A DNA stretch of 5,113 nt from Neisseriaceae bacterium (GTDB lineage: Bacteria > Pseudomonadota > Gammaproteobacteria > Burkholderiales > UBA11063), in the NCBI GenBank assembly GCA_947454215.1, contig CANGJN010000071.1, forward strand, positions 1-5,113, written 5' to 3'. Position 1 is the stretch's first letter. Every line of letters begins with the position of its first letter. The notes under the pieces are model-generated. The model was given only the letters and a program-made list of their open reading frames with translations, ran no database searches and was not told the origin of the DNA. Below, piece by piece: positions 1 to 5,113 of this stretch. Position numbers and translations under genes: made by a program.

Positions 1-54
1 AATTAATTTTATAAAATCGTAATGTATTAATTTAATTAGATAAAATAAAGTAAG

Positions 55-91
55 ATTTTATAAAATTCTAAGTATTATAAATTGTATCATT
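55..91 (+). repeat. Left arm of a 37-bp inverted repeat
   Basis: This 37-bp sequence recurs in reverse complement at 4946-4982 with a single mismatch (G at 83 here, A in the equivalent place there). Positions 1-17 repeat the beginning of the same sequence: they equal the reverse complement of 4971-4987, so the left end has a partial extra copy. Even at this A+T content, 36 of 37 matches is very unlikely by chance. It could be the end of an insertion element, a small non-autonomous element or a dispersed intergenic repeat; nothing nearby decides. Confidence 0.75.
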
Positions 92-163
92 TTTAAACAT
101 GGCATAAACAATGCATCCAAGTCTAAACAGTTTATTGATTTATATTAATATTTTTGACTGCAT

Positions 164-179
164 CTAGTAAAATTACTAG
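164..179. repeat. Perfect 16-bp palindrome
   Basis: CTAGTAA and TTACTAG flank a central AA. The two-base centre is too small for a good RNA hairpin loop, and no T-run follows, so it is not a terminator. It could be a protein-binding site, but no gene or promoter is recognisable next to it. Palindromes of this size occur by chance now and then in A+T-rich DNA. Confidence 0.3.
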
Positions 180-1104
180 TCAGGTATTAGATATTTTTCA
201 TAACTCTTTAAATCTTGTATACATCAGAAAAATATTACAATGCATTTTATTATTTTCATAATATTCTTGAAGCTAATTCTATATGTAATACCGTTTCCAC
301 ATTTTAAATAATCAAATAGTTGTATAAGCAAATGCTTAGATTAGGGGATCATCACTATTATTAGCAGTTAATACGTAAAAATGGATAATAAAAGTAAAAA
401 ACTAAAAATAAGAATATTATTAAATAATTTCCCTATTGGTGCTTTTAATTATGCCAAATTAATTTCGTAGCTTTTTGTAAGAATAAATTTTATTAATAGC
501 AGATAGTCCTAATTAGAAGTTCGAACGTAAATCTGGCATTCCTCACTTCTTTTTAAAAATATAACATTTTGATTTAATTAAATTTATATATAATTTTTGA
601 AAATTATTAAATATTCTTTTAATTTAAAATAAAATTATAAATGTAGATTTTATCGTATTTAATAAATTTAATTAAGAAATTTTAATATTTTTATTACAAA
701 TATCACTTAATATATTGATTTATTTTATTAATATTTTAATAAAATTAAACTGCGGAATGTCGGGTAAACCTATTGATTATTTAGTTTTATAAGTTATATT
801 CTTAGGTATTTCCTATTTATTGGTTATGGTCGGATAATAAATATAGTTTATCCAGTTCAGAACAATAAATTAAATTAAGAGATTGACTAATTATAAACTT
901 TAAAAACATAAAAATTAAGTAAGATATAGTGGCTATATAAAGTAAAATAATGCTTTTAATAAGAAAAAGAATGCGTAAAATTTTTAGTAATAATTTATTT
1001 TTTTGCAATCAGAAAAGATTAAAAATTGAAGTTATGTTTAGTAATTATAAAATTTATGTTTTTAATCTAGGTTCAACTCATATTAAATAATTTAATTTGA
1101 ATAG

Positions 1105-1428
1105 ATATTGTTTTTAGATATTGATTTATATGCTTATGTATATTGTTGTAAAATGAAAATAATTAGAGATTATCCCTACCAAATAAATTCAAGATTGGAC
1201 AAACTTAAAAATATTATGACTCCAGTAAAAGCATTTGGTGAATTTAAAAATGAGTATAACTTAATGCAAGATTTATTAAAAAAAATTATTCTATATAGCA
1301 AAACATTATTTAACAATTTTCTTAAATAGATCATTGGTGATAATTGGCAAATTGACACCATAGTTCATGAATTACTTGATTTAATTAAGTTTTTTGATAA
1401 ATTAAAGTTACTTTGGAGCATGACTTAA
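1105..1428 (+). pseudogene. Unidentified protein remnant with one internal stop
   Basis: One frame runs from just after a TAG at 1102-1104 to a TAA at 1426-1428, interrupted by a TAG at 1327-1329. The sequence on both sides of that stop is equally protein-like: charged, with amphipathic helical spacing, for example RDYPYQINSRLDKLKNIM before it and IGDNWQIDTIVHELLDLI after it. No convincing start codon or ribosome binding site is present; the first possible start is a TTG at 1108. The product is not recognised. Since fusaric-acid-resistance-type (FUSC) proteins are often encoded beside EmrA/EmrB pumps and end in helical soluble segments, a FUSC C-terminus is possible, but this is a guess from context. 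It lies upstream of the EmrB remnant on the same strand. Confidence 0.45.
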
Positions 1429-1526
1429 AAAATTAGATACTACGCTTTTTTTCAATTTTATTTAACCATATTTCTGCTTTTTATGATCTTAAAAAGCCTC
1501 CTTTACCATGGATTTGCTTAATTTAA

Positions 1527-1919
1527 ATTTTTATAAATATATCTCAGATTACATTTAGTAATAAATTTATAGATATAAGTTATGATATATCTGGTATATT
1601 TAATTTTTTTAGAAATATTAGTTCATCAATTAGAACAGTTATAACCACAACTATTTTAAGTAGACAAAAGAATGTATCATTGCATGACTTGGTTGGTAAA
1701 GCAAATATTTATTCTCCAAATTTGCAAAATCTAACGAAACATTTTCCAACACAAAACTTATCGGTTAAATATATTTATTCAGTTTTTCTCAAATAGTCAT
1801 TTTTTATTGCAAATCTTGATGTTTTTTATTATTGTTTAATTTTATCTTTCGGTTTATTACTAATTCCATTTATAATTGGATCTGTAAAAAGTAGTAACCA
1901 ATTTAAAATCATGGAATGA
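1527..1919 (+). pseudogene. C-terminal remnant of an EmrB/QacA-type (DHA2) MFS drug transporter
   Basis: The family consists of 14-helix inner-membrane drug/proton antiporters that work with an EmrA-type membrane fusion protein. The frame from 1527 reads FINISQITFS, then SGIFNFFRNISSSIRT, TTTILSRQ, and later a hydrophobic helix (FYYCLILSFGLLLIPFII). These line up without gaps with the stretch of EmrB around the family signature (F-P-L-T-T-I-S-L-S ... A-S-G-L-N-F-R-N-L-G-G-S-I-G-T ... T-T-L-R-R) and with the last transmembrane helix. The charged end (SVKSSNQFKI) fits a C-terminal tail. A TAG at 1794-1796 breaks the frame, and a TAA at 1524-1526 precedes it. The same frame upstream (from about 1482, FYDLKKPPLPWICLI) may be further eroded transporter sequence. 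The N-terminal two thirds are missing. Homology recognised by eye. Confidence 0.75.
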
Positions 1920-1922
1920 ACA

Positions 1923-2692
1923 ATCAAAATAATAACAATAAATGTTAATGGGATAAGATCTGCCAATAATAAAGGATTATTTGATTGGTTACTCTGTCAA
2001 GAAGCAGATATAATCTGTTTGCAAGAAATTAGATATGATTTAAAATCAATTCCTAAAAAAATTCTTAACTGGAATAATTATTTTACGTATTCTTACTCAG
2101 CTAAAAAAGTGATTATAGTGGTGTTGCTATTTTTTCAAAGCACGAACCTATTAAAGTAAAAGTAGGACTAGGGAATAAGTTTATATATGATGAAGGAAGA
2201 TATTTGCAGTTTGATTTTAATAGTTTTTCTATTTCTTCTATTTATTTGCCATCTGGTTCTTCTGGTGCACCAGATCAAGAAAAAAAATTTAAATTTTTAG
2301 ATCATTATTACCCTATATTAATAGATCAATTATATTCAAATAAAAATATAATTATTTGTGGAGATTTGAATATAGCTAATCAAAATATTGATTTAAAGAA
2401 TTGGAAGGCAAATTTAAATAACTCAGGTTTTTTACTAGAAGAGAGAAAATGGATAGGTAATATTTTCTCTTCTGGTTATATTGATGTATGGAGAAAGTTA
2501 TATCACGATGATCCAGGATATACTTGGTGGTCAAATAGGGGTAAAGCATATATTAAAAACGTTGGTTGGAGAATAGACTATCAAATTACTACACCTAATA
2601 TCTCCTTAAATTTAAAAAAGATACAAATTTATAAGGAATTAAAGTTTTCTGATCATGCTCCATTAATAGCAGAATATAGACTACAATTTTAA
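1923..2692 (+). pseudogene. xthA: Exonuclease III (AP endonuclease), frameshifted and without a start codon
   Basis: XthA cuts DNA at abasic sites and degrades duplex DNA 3'->5' in base excision repair. The first part (1923-2108) contains the N-terminal INVNGIRSA motif and ICLQEIR, with the metal-binding Glu. After a frame change at about 2109 (net one base missing or two extra, just after A6 at 2103-2108), the second part runs to TAA at 2690. It contains YSGVAIFSKHEP, EGRYLQF, SIYLPSG (active-site Tyr), GDLNIA (2360-2377), WWSNRG (2525-2542), GWRIDYQ (2564 on) and SDHAPL with the catalytic Asp-His (2651-2656). The reconstructed length, about 256 residues, is full length for the family. Aligned to Met1 is an ATC (1923); the nearest upstream ATG (1911) runs into TGA at 1917. 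No in-frame ATG, GTG or TTG exists before the first motif. Identification is very sure; loss of function is probable but looks recent. Confidence 0.93.
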
Positions 2693-2891
2693 TAGTCAAA
2701 AATTTCTTTTTATATTATTAAGTCTCGTTTTATCTTTAATTAATTACGAATAAGTATTATTATACTATTTCTACATTGTAATTAGTCAAGAATAAATAAA
2801 ATATTTTTTTTCATCTTGGGCGATATATTTTTTAACCTTATTCAAATTTTATGTATTTGCTGATGAAATCATTTATTTGATTAAAATATGA
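2693..2891. other. Intergenic sequence between the xthA remnant and the first leader repeat
   Basis: No open frame or terminator hairpin is evident. The tandem duplication appears to begin inside it: 2737-2753 is identical to 4045-4061. From 2737 to the point where the leaders align continuously (2892) there are 155 bases here but only 34 in the second copy (4045-4078), so about 121 bases differ by insertion or deletion. Confidence 0.5.
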
Positions 2892-2901
2892 AAATGGTGT
2901 G

Positions 2902-2960
2902 ATTACTATTTAAAAAAGGCTATCGAAGTAAAAAAATATAATCTTAGCTTTGCGAAAAAA
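2902..2960 (+). other. 59-bp invariant block with a possible micro-ORF, copy A
   Basis: All 59 bases equal 4089-4147, the longest identical run between the two leaders. One frame through the block (from about 2892) reads KWCDYYLKKAIEVKKYNLSF and ends at TAA just past the block. In copy B the frame reads KWCNYYLKKAIEV... and continues to KKMKSSFA before a stop. There is no clear start codon in copy A. It may be a fossil of a coding sequence or a functional non-coding element; identity at the DNA level cannot tell these apart. Confidence 0.4.
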
Positions 2961-3210
2961 TAAAATCATTATTAACATAATATTTGATTGTAGCTAGTCA
3001 TTGTATAATCAAACAATAAATTCAAAACTTATATATTCTGGTAAATACTCAATAAATACAGAATAGAGTTATGTATTCATACCATTATTTTAAAAAATCC
3101 TTAATGTAATAACTAGTTGTCAAGTTTTTTCTGTAAAGTTTGTCTAAGAATAAAAAAACTTATTTTCTTAAACTGGATGAATTGCTCACACTATATTTTG
3201 GGTAATGTGT

Positions 3211-3240
3211 CTTATTGACTATTTGAAAAAACATAAATTT
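3211..3240 (+). promoter_or_regulatory. Conserved promoter-like block with TTGACT, copy A
   Basis: TTGACT at 3215-3220 is a good sigma-70 -35 match within 30 bases identical to copy B. The -10 expected 17 bases downstream is only TTTCTA (3238-3243) here, against TTTATA or TATACT in copy B. An alternative -10 is the TATTATACA stretch at 3267-3275, which has no matching -35. The promoter is therefore probable but its exact position is not settled. Confidence 0.3.
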
Positions 3241-3292
3241 CTACCACCTTTATATAGAGCACATTGTATTATACAATTTTATATAATTTTTT

Positions 3293-3297
3293 AGGAG
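3293..3297 (+). promoter_or_regulatory. Ribosome binding site AGGAG, copy A
   Basis: AGGAG lies six bases before the ATG at 3304, an optimal spacing. The same site and spacing occur before the second gene (4480-4484). This fixes the start codon and is the strongest translation signal in the window. Confidence 0.85.
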
Positions 3298-3303
3298 TTT
3301 ATA

Positions 3304-3672
3304 ATGGATTTAAAACTTCCTGTATTTAAAATAATTTTAATATTTAATGTTGTTGCTGTTTACTCTATGAGTTGCAATGATCTTCCTACATCTGGAGAAT
3401 ATAAAAAAGGCGATTATTCTCTTATTATTAATCATTCTTCTAGATCTAGCTTTAGTGACAACAATATTAAAGTACGCATTCACTACGGTAATTCTTATTT
3501 AAATCATACGCATTCTCAATGGATTCTAAGAGAATGTATTACACAAACTAATGGTATCTCTTATCTTACTTTTGGGGAACCTCACCATATCCAAATGCTA
3601 AATATAACTCACTGGTTAATTGATCCATCTTTATGTTCATTAACACAACAATTATCAAAATGTACTTTGTGA
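3304..3672 (+). CDS. Putative secreted protein of an uncharacterised paralogous family, copy A
   Basis: The 122-residue product starts with a typical signal peptide: charged MDLKL, a hydrophobic core around residues 7-19 and a likely signal peptidase I site after VYS (residue 21). SMSC at residues 21-24 is not a good lipobox, so a lipoprotein is less likely. The mature part is small, polar, rich in short alternating (beta-strand-like) segments such as YSLII and IKVRIHY, and has Cys24 plus three further cysteines that could form disulfides. I do not recognise the family. The paralogue at 4491-4817 shares the signal peptide almost exactly but only about a third of mature residues (common: SC..L, YK.G.Y.L.I, SYL, HSQ, SYL.F). 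From about base 3612 onward the codons are antisense to a transposase remnant, so the last 20 or so residues (LIDPSLCSLTQ on) are probably not ancestral. An AGGAG site six bases upstream supports the start. Confidence 0.75.
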   Translation: MDLKLPVFKIILIFNVVAVYSMSCNDLPTSGEYKKGDYSLIINHSSRSSFSDNNIKVRIHYGNSYLNHTHSQWILRECITQTNGISYLTFGEPHHIQMLNITHWLIDPSLCSLTQQLSKCTL

Positions 3673-4044
3673 GATGAAAAACATCCTGTTCCATCAAATG
3701 GAATTAAATATTTATTTTCTATCTCTCTATATTTTTCAAGAACCTTACCTCTTTGTTATTTGCTAATTATAAAGTTGATTTTGTAACTGCCTAGGATCAA
3801 TTACATCGAATGTTTCTCTAAATGTTGTATCAGGTGATCCATCAATTACATTATAAAGGTTTTGAAAATTACTCTTAACTGTTAAATCACTATGTGAATC
3901 TTGATCAAATTTTAATAAGGAAGGATATTTCATTAGAACTAATCCACTCATTAAATAATCAGCTAAACTACATTTTCTCTGTCTCTGTACTAGATCGGTT
4001 ATTTAATTAAATTTTACTCCAACATTTTTTAATAAATCTCGATG
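3612..4044 (-). mobile_element. Decayed N-terminal third of a DDE transposase
   Basis: Reading the minus strand, the frame gives VGVKFN (before a TAA at 4003-4005), then ITDLVQRQRKCSLADYLMSG, MKYPSLLKFD, NFQNLYNVIDGSPDTTFRE, DVIDPRQL, and a TAG at 3763-3765. A second frame (3755 down to 3612) continues with QRGKVLEKY, LIPFDGTGCFSSHKVH and CCVNEHKDGSINQ. This order (DYLMSGL, KYPSLL.FD, PSDT.RE, DPRQL, QRGK.LE, DGTG..SS..VH, CC..H.DG) is that of a known bacterial DDE transposase family; the Asp of DGTG is the likely first catalytic residue. I think it is of the ISNCY type but am not sure. At least two stops and one frameshift are present and the C-terminal two thirds, with the rest of the catalytic triad, are absent. 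It fills the gap between the two paralogous genes and overlaps the 3' end of the first on the opposite strand. Terminal inverted repeats could not be identified. Confidence 0.85.
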
Positions 4045-4088
4045 TAATTAATTACGAATAAATAAAATATTTTTGTGGAAATGGTGTA

Positions 4089-4147
4089 ATTACTATTTAA
4101 AAAAGGCTATCGAAGTAAAAAAATATAATCTTAGCTTTGCGAAAAAA
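4089..4147 (+). other. 59-bp invariant block with a possible micro-ORF, copy B
   Basis: Identical to 2902-2960. Here the frame (KWCNYYLKKAIEV...) is open from further upstream (about 4065, IFLWKWCN) and reads on through KKMKSSFA to a TAA near 4168, a little longer than in copy A. No ribosome binding site is visible. Confidence 0.4.
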
Positions 4148-4397
4148 ATGAAATCATCATTCGCATAATATTTGATTGTTGCTAGTCATTGTATAATCAA
4201 ATAATAAATTCAAAATTTATATATTCTGGTAAATACTCAATAAATACAGAATAGAATTATGTGTTTATGCTATTATTTTAAAAAATCCTTAATATAATAA
4301 CTAGTTGTCCAGTTTTTCTGTAAAGTTTGTCTAAGGATAAAAAAATTTATTTTCTTAAACTAGATCTACTGTTCACACTATATTTTAGGTAAGTAGT

Positions 4398-4427
4398 CTT
4401 ATTGACTATTTGAAAAAACATAAATTT
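4398..4427 (+). promoter_or_regulatory. Conserved promoter-like block with TTGACT, copy B
   Basis: TTGACT lies at 4402-4407. Seventeen bases downstream is TTTATA (4425-4430), and TATACT follows at a 19-base spacing (4427-4432). This is a better -10 region than in copy A, so the two copies might differ in promoter strength. Confidence 0.35.
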
Positions 4428-4479
4428 ATACTAAATTTATGAAGTACACATTATATTATACAATTTTATATAATTTTTT

Positions 4480-4484
4480 AGGAG
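4480..4484 (+). promoter_or_regulatory. Ribosome binding site AGGAG, copy B
   Basis: AGGAG is six bases before the ATG at 4491, in the same context as in the first copy. Confidence 0.85.
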
Positions 4485-4490
4485 TTTATA

Positions 4491-4817
4491 ATGGATTTGA
4501 AACTTTTTGTATTTAAAATAATTTTAATATTTAATGTTGTTGCTGTTTACTCTATAAGTTGCAAGCAACTTGCTTCACCTAATAAATATAAAATAGGCGA
4601 GTATTATCTTACTATTCGTCAAGTTTTAGGAACTGGTACTTATGACAATACTGGAATAATTGTTTGGTACAAGGATTCTTATTTAGAGGATGTTCATCAT
4701 TCTCAAGGACATCGACAAATTGTAACAGAAATATGTACTACAAAAGGTGACGGCACTTCTTATCTTGCTTTTTCTGCTCATGAATTGAAAAGACCTATAG
4801 AAATAACTAACTTGTGA
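4491..4817 (+). CDS. Putative secreted protein of an uncharacterised paralogous family, copy B
   Basis: The 108-residue product has the same signal peptide as copy A with only two residue changes (Phe for Pro at 6, Ile for Met at 22), again with VYS as likely signal peptidase I site and Cys at 24. The mature region reads CKQLASPNKYKIGEYYLTIR, then DNTGIIVWYKDSYLEDVHHS, EICTTKGDGTSYLAFSA and IEITNL. It aligns with copy A but is strongly diverged. The frame ends at TGA (4815-4817), where copy A has TTA; without that stop it would continue LNPSLCSLTQN to TAG at 4851-4853, matching the tail of copy A. That tail is antisense transposase sequence, so the stop may remove nothing useful. Function unknown; export from the cytoplasm is likely. 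It could also be a decaying duplicate. Confidence 0.65.
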   Translation: MDLKLFVFKIILIFNVVAVYSISCKQLASPNKYKIGEYYLTIRQVLGTGTYDNTGIIVWYKDSYLEDVHHSQGHRQIVTEICTTKGDGTSYLAFSAHELKRPIEITNL

Positions 4818-4846
4818 CTTAATCCATCTTTATGTTCATTAACACA
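4812..4846 (-). mobile_element. Stub of the same transposase remnant at the end of the second gene
   Basis: On the minus strand, 4823-4846 encodes CVNEHKDG, identical to the residues encoded at 3624-3647 in the larger transposase remnant, with DNA similarity continuing to about 4803. Beyond 4847 similarity stops. The stub shows that both genes share the same gene/transposon junction. Confidence 0.65.
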
Positions 4847-4853
4847 AAATTAG

Positions 4854-5113
4854 TTACTACTCAGTAGTGGTTAACTATTTGGTTTGTATATAATTATACT
4901 TAATTACACCATATTTTTCGATTTAATTTTTTAAAATAGTATAATAATGATATAATTTATAATACTTAGAATTTTATAAAATTAATTAAAAAATACCTGC
5001 TTATATGACATAAACCCATTTATATATTTTAAAAGAAATGAGCCTAAAAATAATACAGAAAATGTAGCTTAACTATATTAATTTAAAAATTTTAAAATCG
5101 CAAATTATAACAA
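4854..5113. other. A+T-rich stretch without a supportable gene
   Basis: No frame of interest on either strand. Near its start (4856-4868) is ACTACT-C-AGTAGT, a palindrome with one central base and no T-run after it, so it is not a convincing terminator. The right arm of the 37-bp inverted repeat is listed separately. Confidence 0.55.
4946..4982 (-). repeat. Right arm of the 37-bp inverted repeat
   Basis: The reverse complement matches 55-91 in 36 of 37 positions, and the five further bases to 4987 match the start of the partial copy at 1-17. The arms face each other about 4.85 kb apart and enclose every recognisable gene of the window. Confidence 0.75.

Larger units (their letters stand above)
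1..1104. other. A+T-rich stretch without a supportable gene
   Basis: I read all six frames and found nothing I recognise. The longest frames are short, rich in Ile, Leu, Lys and Asn, and lack a convincing ribosome binding site. A 29-codon frame starts with ATG at 381 (MDNKSKKLKI...) and ends at 470; no Shine-Dalgarno sequence precedes it, so I do not call it a gene. A less A+T-rich patch near 750-775 could be a scrap of an old gene, but no frame through it stays open or looks familiar. The two specific structures seen, a palindrome and one inverted-repeat arm, are listed separately. The stretch is most likely decayed coding sequence. Confidence 0.6.
2892..3303 (+). repeat. Long conserved leader, copy A
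   Basis: This 412-bp stretch directly upstream of the first secreted-protein gene is about 91% identical to 4079-4490 (roughly 35 substitutions and two one-base indels by hand count), and both end exactly at the start codon. Conservation is uneven. Bases 2902-2960 are invariant between the copies, as is 3211-3240, which contains TTGACT, and so are the last 37 or so bases including the ribosome binding site. The stretch between about 3241 and 3270 varies most. It is far longer than a simple promoter needs, so it may carry a regulatory RNA, an upstream small frame or simply a recent duplication. Confidence 0.85.
4079..4490 (+). repeat. Long conserved leader, copy B
   Basis: This is the partner of 2892-3303, of equal length and about 91% identical, ending at the start codon of the second secreted-protein gene. 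Upstream of it, 4045-4061 also matches the first unit (2737-2753), but about 121 bases present in unit A are missing between. It starts immediately after the 5' end of the minus-strand transposase remnant. Confidence 0.85.

Noticed and set aside
504..545. tRNA-like TTCGAAC motif
   Set aside because: TTCGAAC alone resembles a T-loop, but no acceptor stem, D-arm or anticodon arm can be folded around it.
817..1008. 63-codon minus-strand frame, hydrophobic (MQKNKLLLKILRILFLIKSI...)
   Set aside because: Composition is what random A+T-rich DNA gives (Ile, Leu, Lys, Phe), and I see no ribosome binding site or known motif. A fragment of a membrane protein cannot be excluded but is not supported.
1176..1361. 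61-codon minus-strand frame
   Set aside because: It is opposite the more protein-like plus-strand remnant at 1105-1428 and resembles no protein.
2204..2692. Separate gene starting at TTG 2204
   Set aside because: This is simply the second frame of xthA; homology extends upstream to 2111 in this frame and then to 1923 in the other, so the TTG is not a genuine start.
3364..3375. Lipobox in the signal peptides (SMSC / SISC)
   Set aside because: Position -3 is Ser rather than Leu, Val or Ile, and VYS just before is a better signal peptidase I site. Lipoprotein status is possible but not supported.
3670..4817. TGA recoded as tryptophan (both paralogous genes end with TGA)
   Set aside because: All eight tryptophans of the recognisable exonuclease remnant are TGG, including the conserved WW pair, and the read-through of copy A beyond 3672 runs only through antisense transposase sequence.
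4856..4868. Transcription terminator after the second gene
   Set aside because: The palindrome ACTACT-C-AGTAGT has no room for a loop and is not followed by a T-run.

Overview
The window is very A+T-rich and gene-poor, with several recognisable gene remnants broken by stops and frameshifts. This suggests a reductively evolving, probably host-associated or intracellular bacterium. The exonuclease III remnant is of the proteobacterial XthA type and sits next to an EmrB-type efflux-pump remnant, so a gammaproteobacterium is my best guess, at low confidence. All eight tryptophans visible in the exonuclease remnant are TGG, so I read TGA as a stop (standard bacterial code).

Layout: 1-1104 holds no gene I can support, only A+T-rich sequence with a 16-bp palindrome and one arm (55-91) of a 37-bp inverted repeat. 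1105-1428 is an unidentified protein remnant with one internal stop. 1527-1919 is the C-terminal end of a DHA2/EmrB-type MFS drug transporter with an internal TAG. It is followed four bases later, in the same frame, by a nearly complete xthA (1923-2692). That gene has lost its start codon and carries one frameshift after an A6 tract, but keeps every recognisable catalytic motif.

The second half is a tandem duplication. Unit A (about 2737-4044) has a long conserved leader, a secreted-protein gene (3304-3672) and, on the minus strand, the decayed N-terminal third of a DDE transposase (3612-4044). Unit B (about 4045-4853) has the same leader, with a deletion at its start, a paralogous gene (4491-4817) and only a stub of the same transposase sequence. 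The leaders are about 91% identical by hand count and the signal peptides are almost identical, whereas the mature proteins share only about a third of residues. The last part of both reading frames is antisense transposase sequence. The two genes are the only apparently intact coding regions here and look like members of an uncharacterised exported-protein family that keeps its expression and export module and varies its payload.

4854-5113 holds no gene but contains the second arm (4946-4982) of the 37-bp inverted repeat, so the whole segment is bracketed by inverted copies of one sequence.
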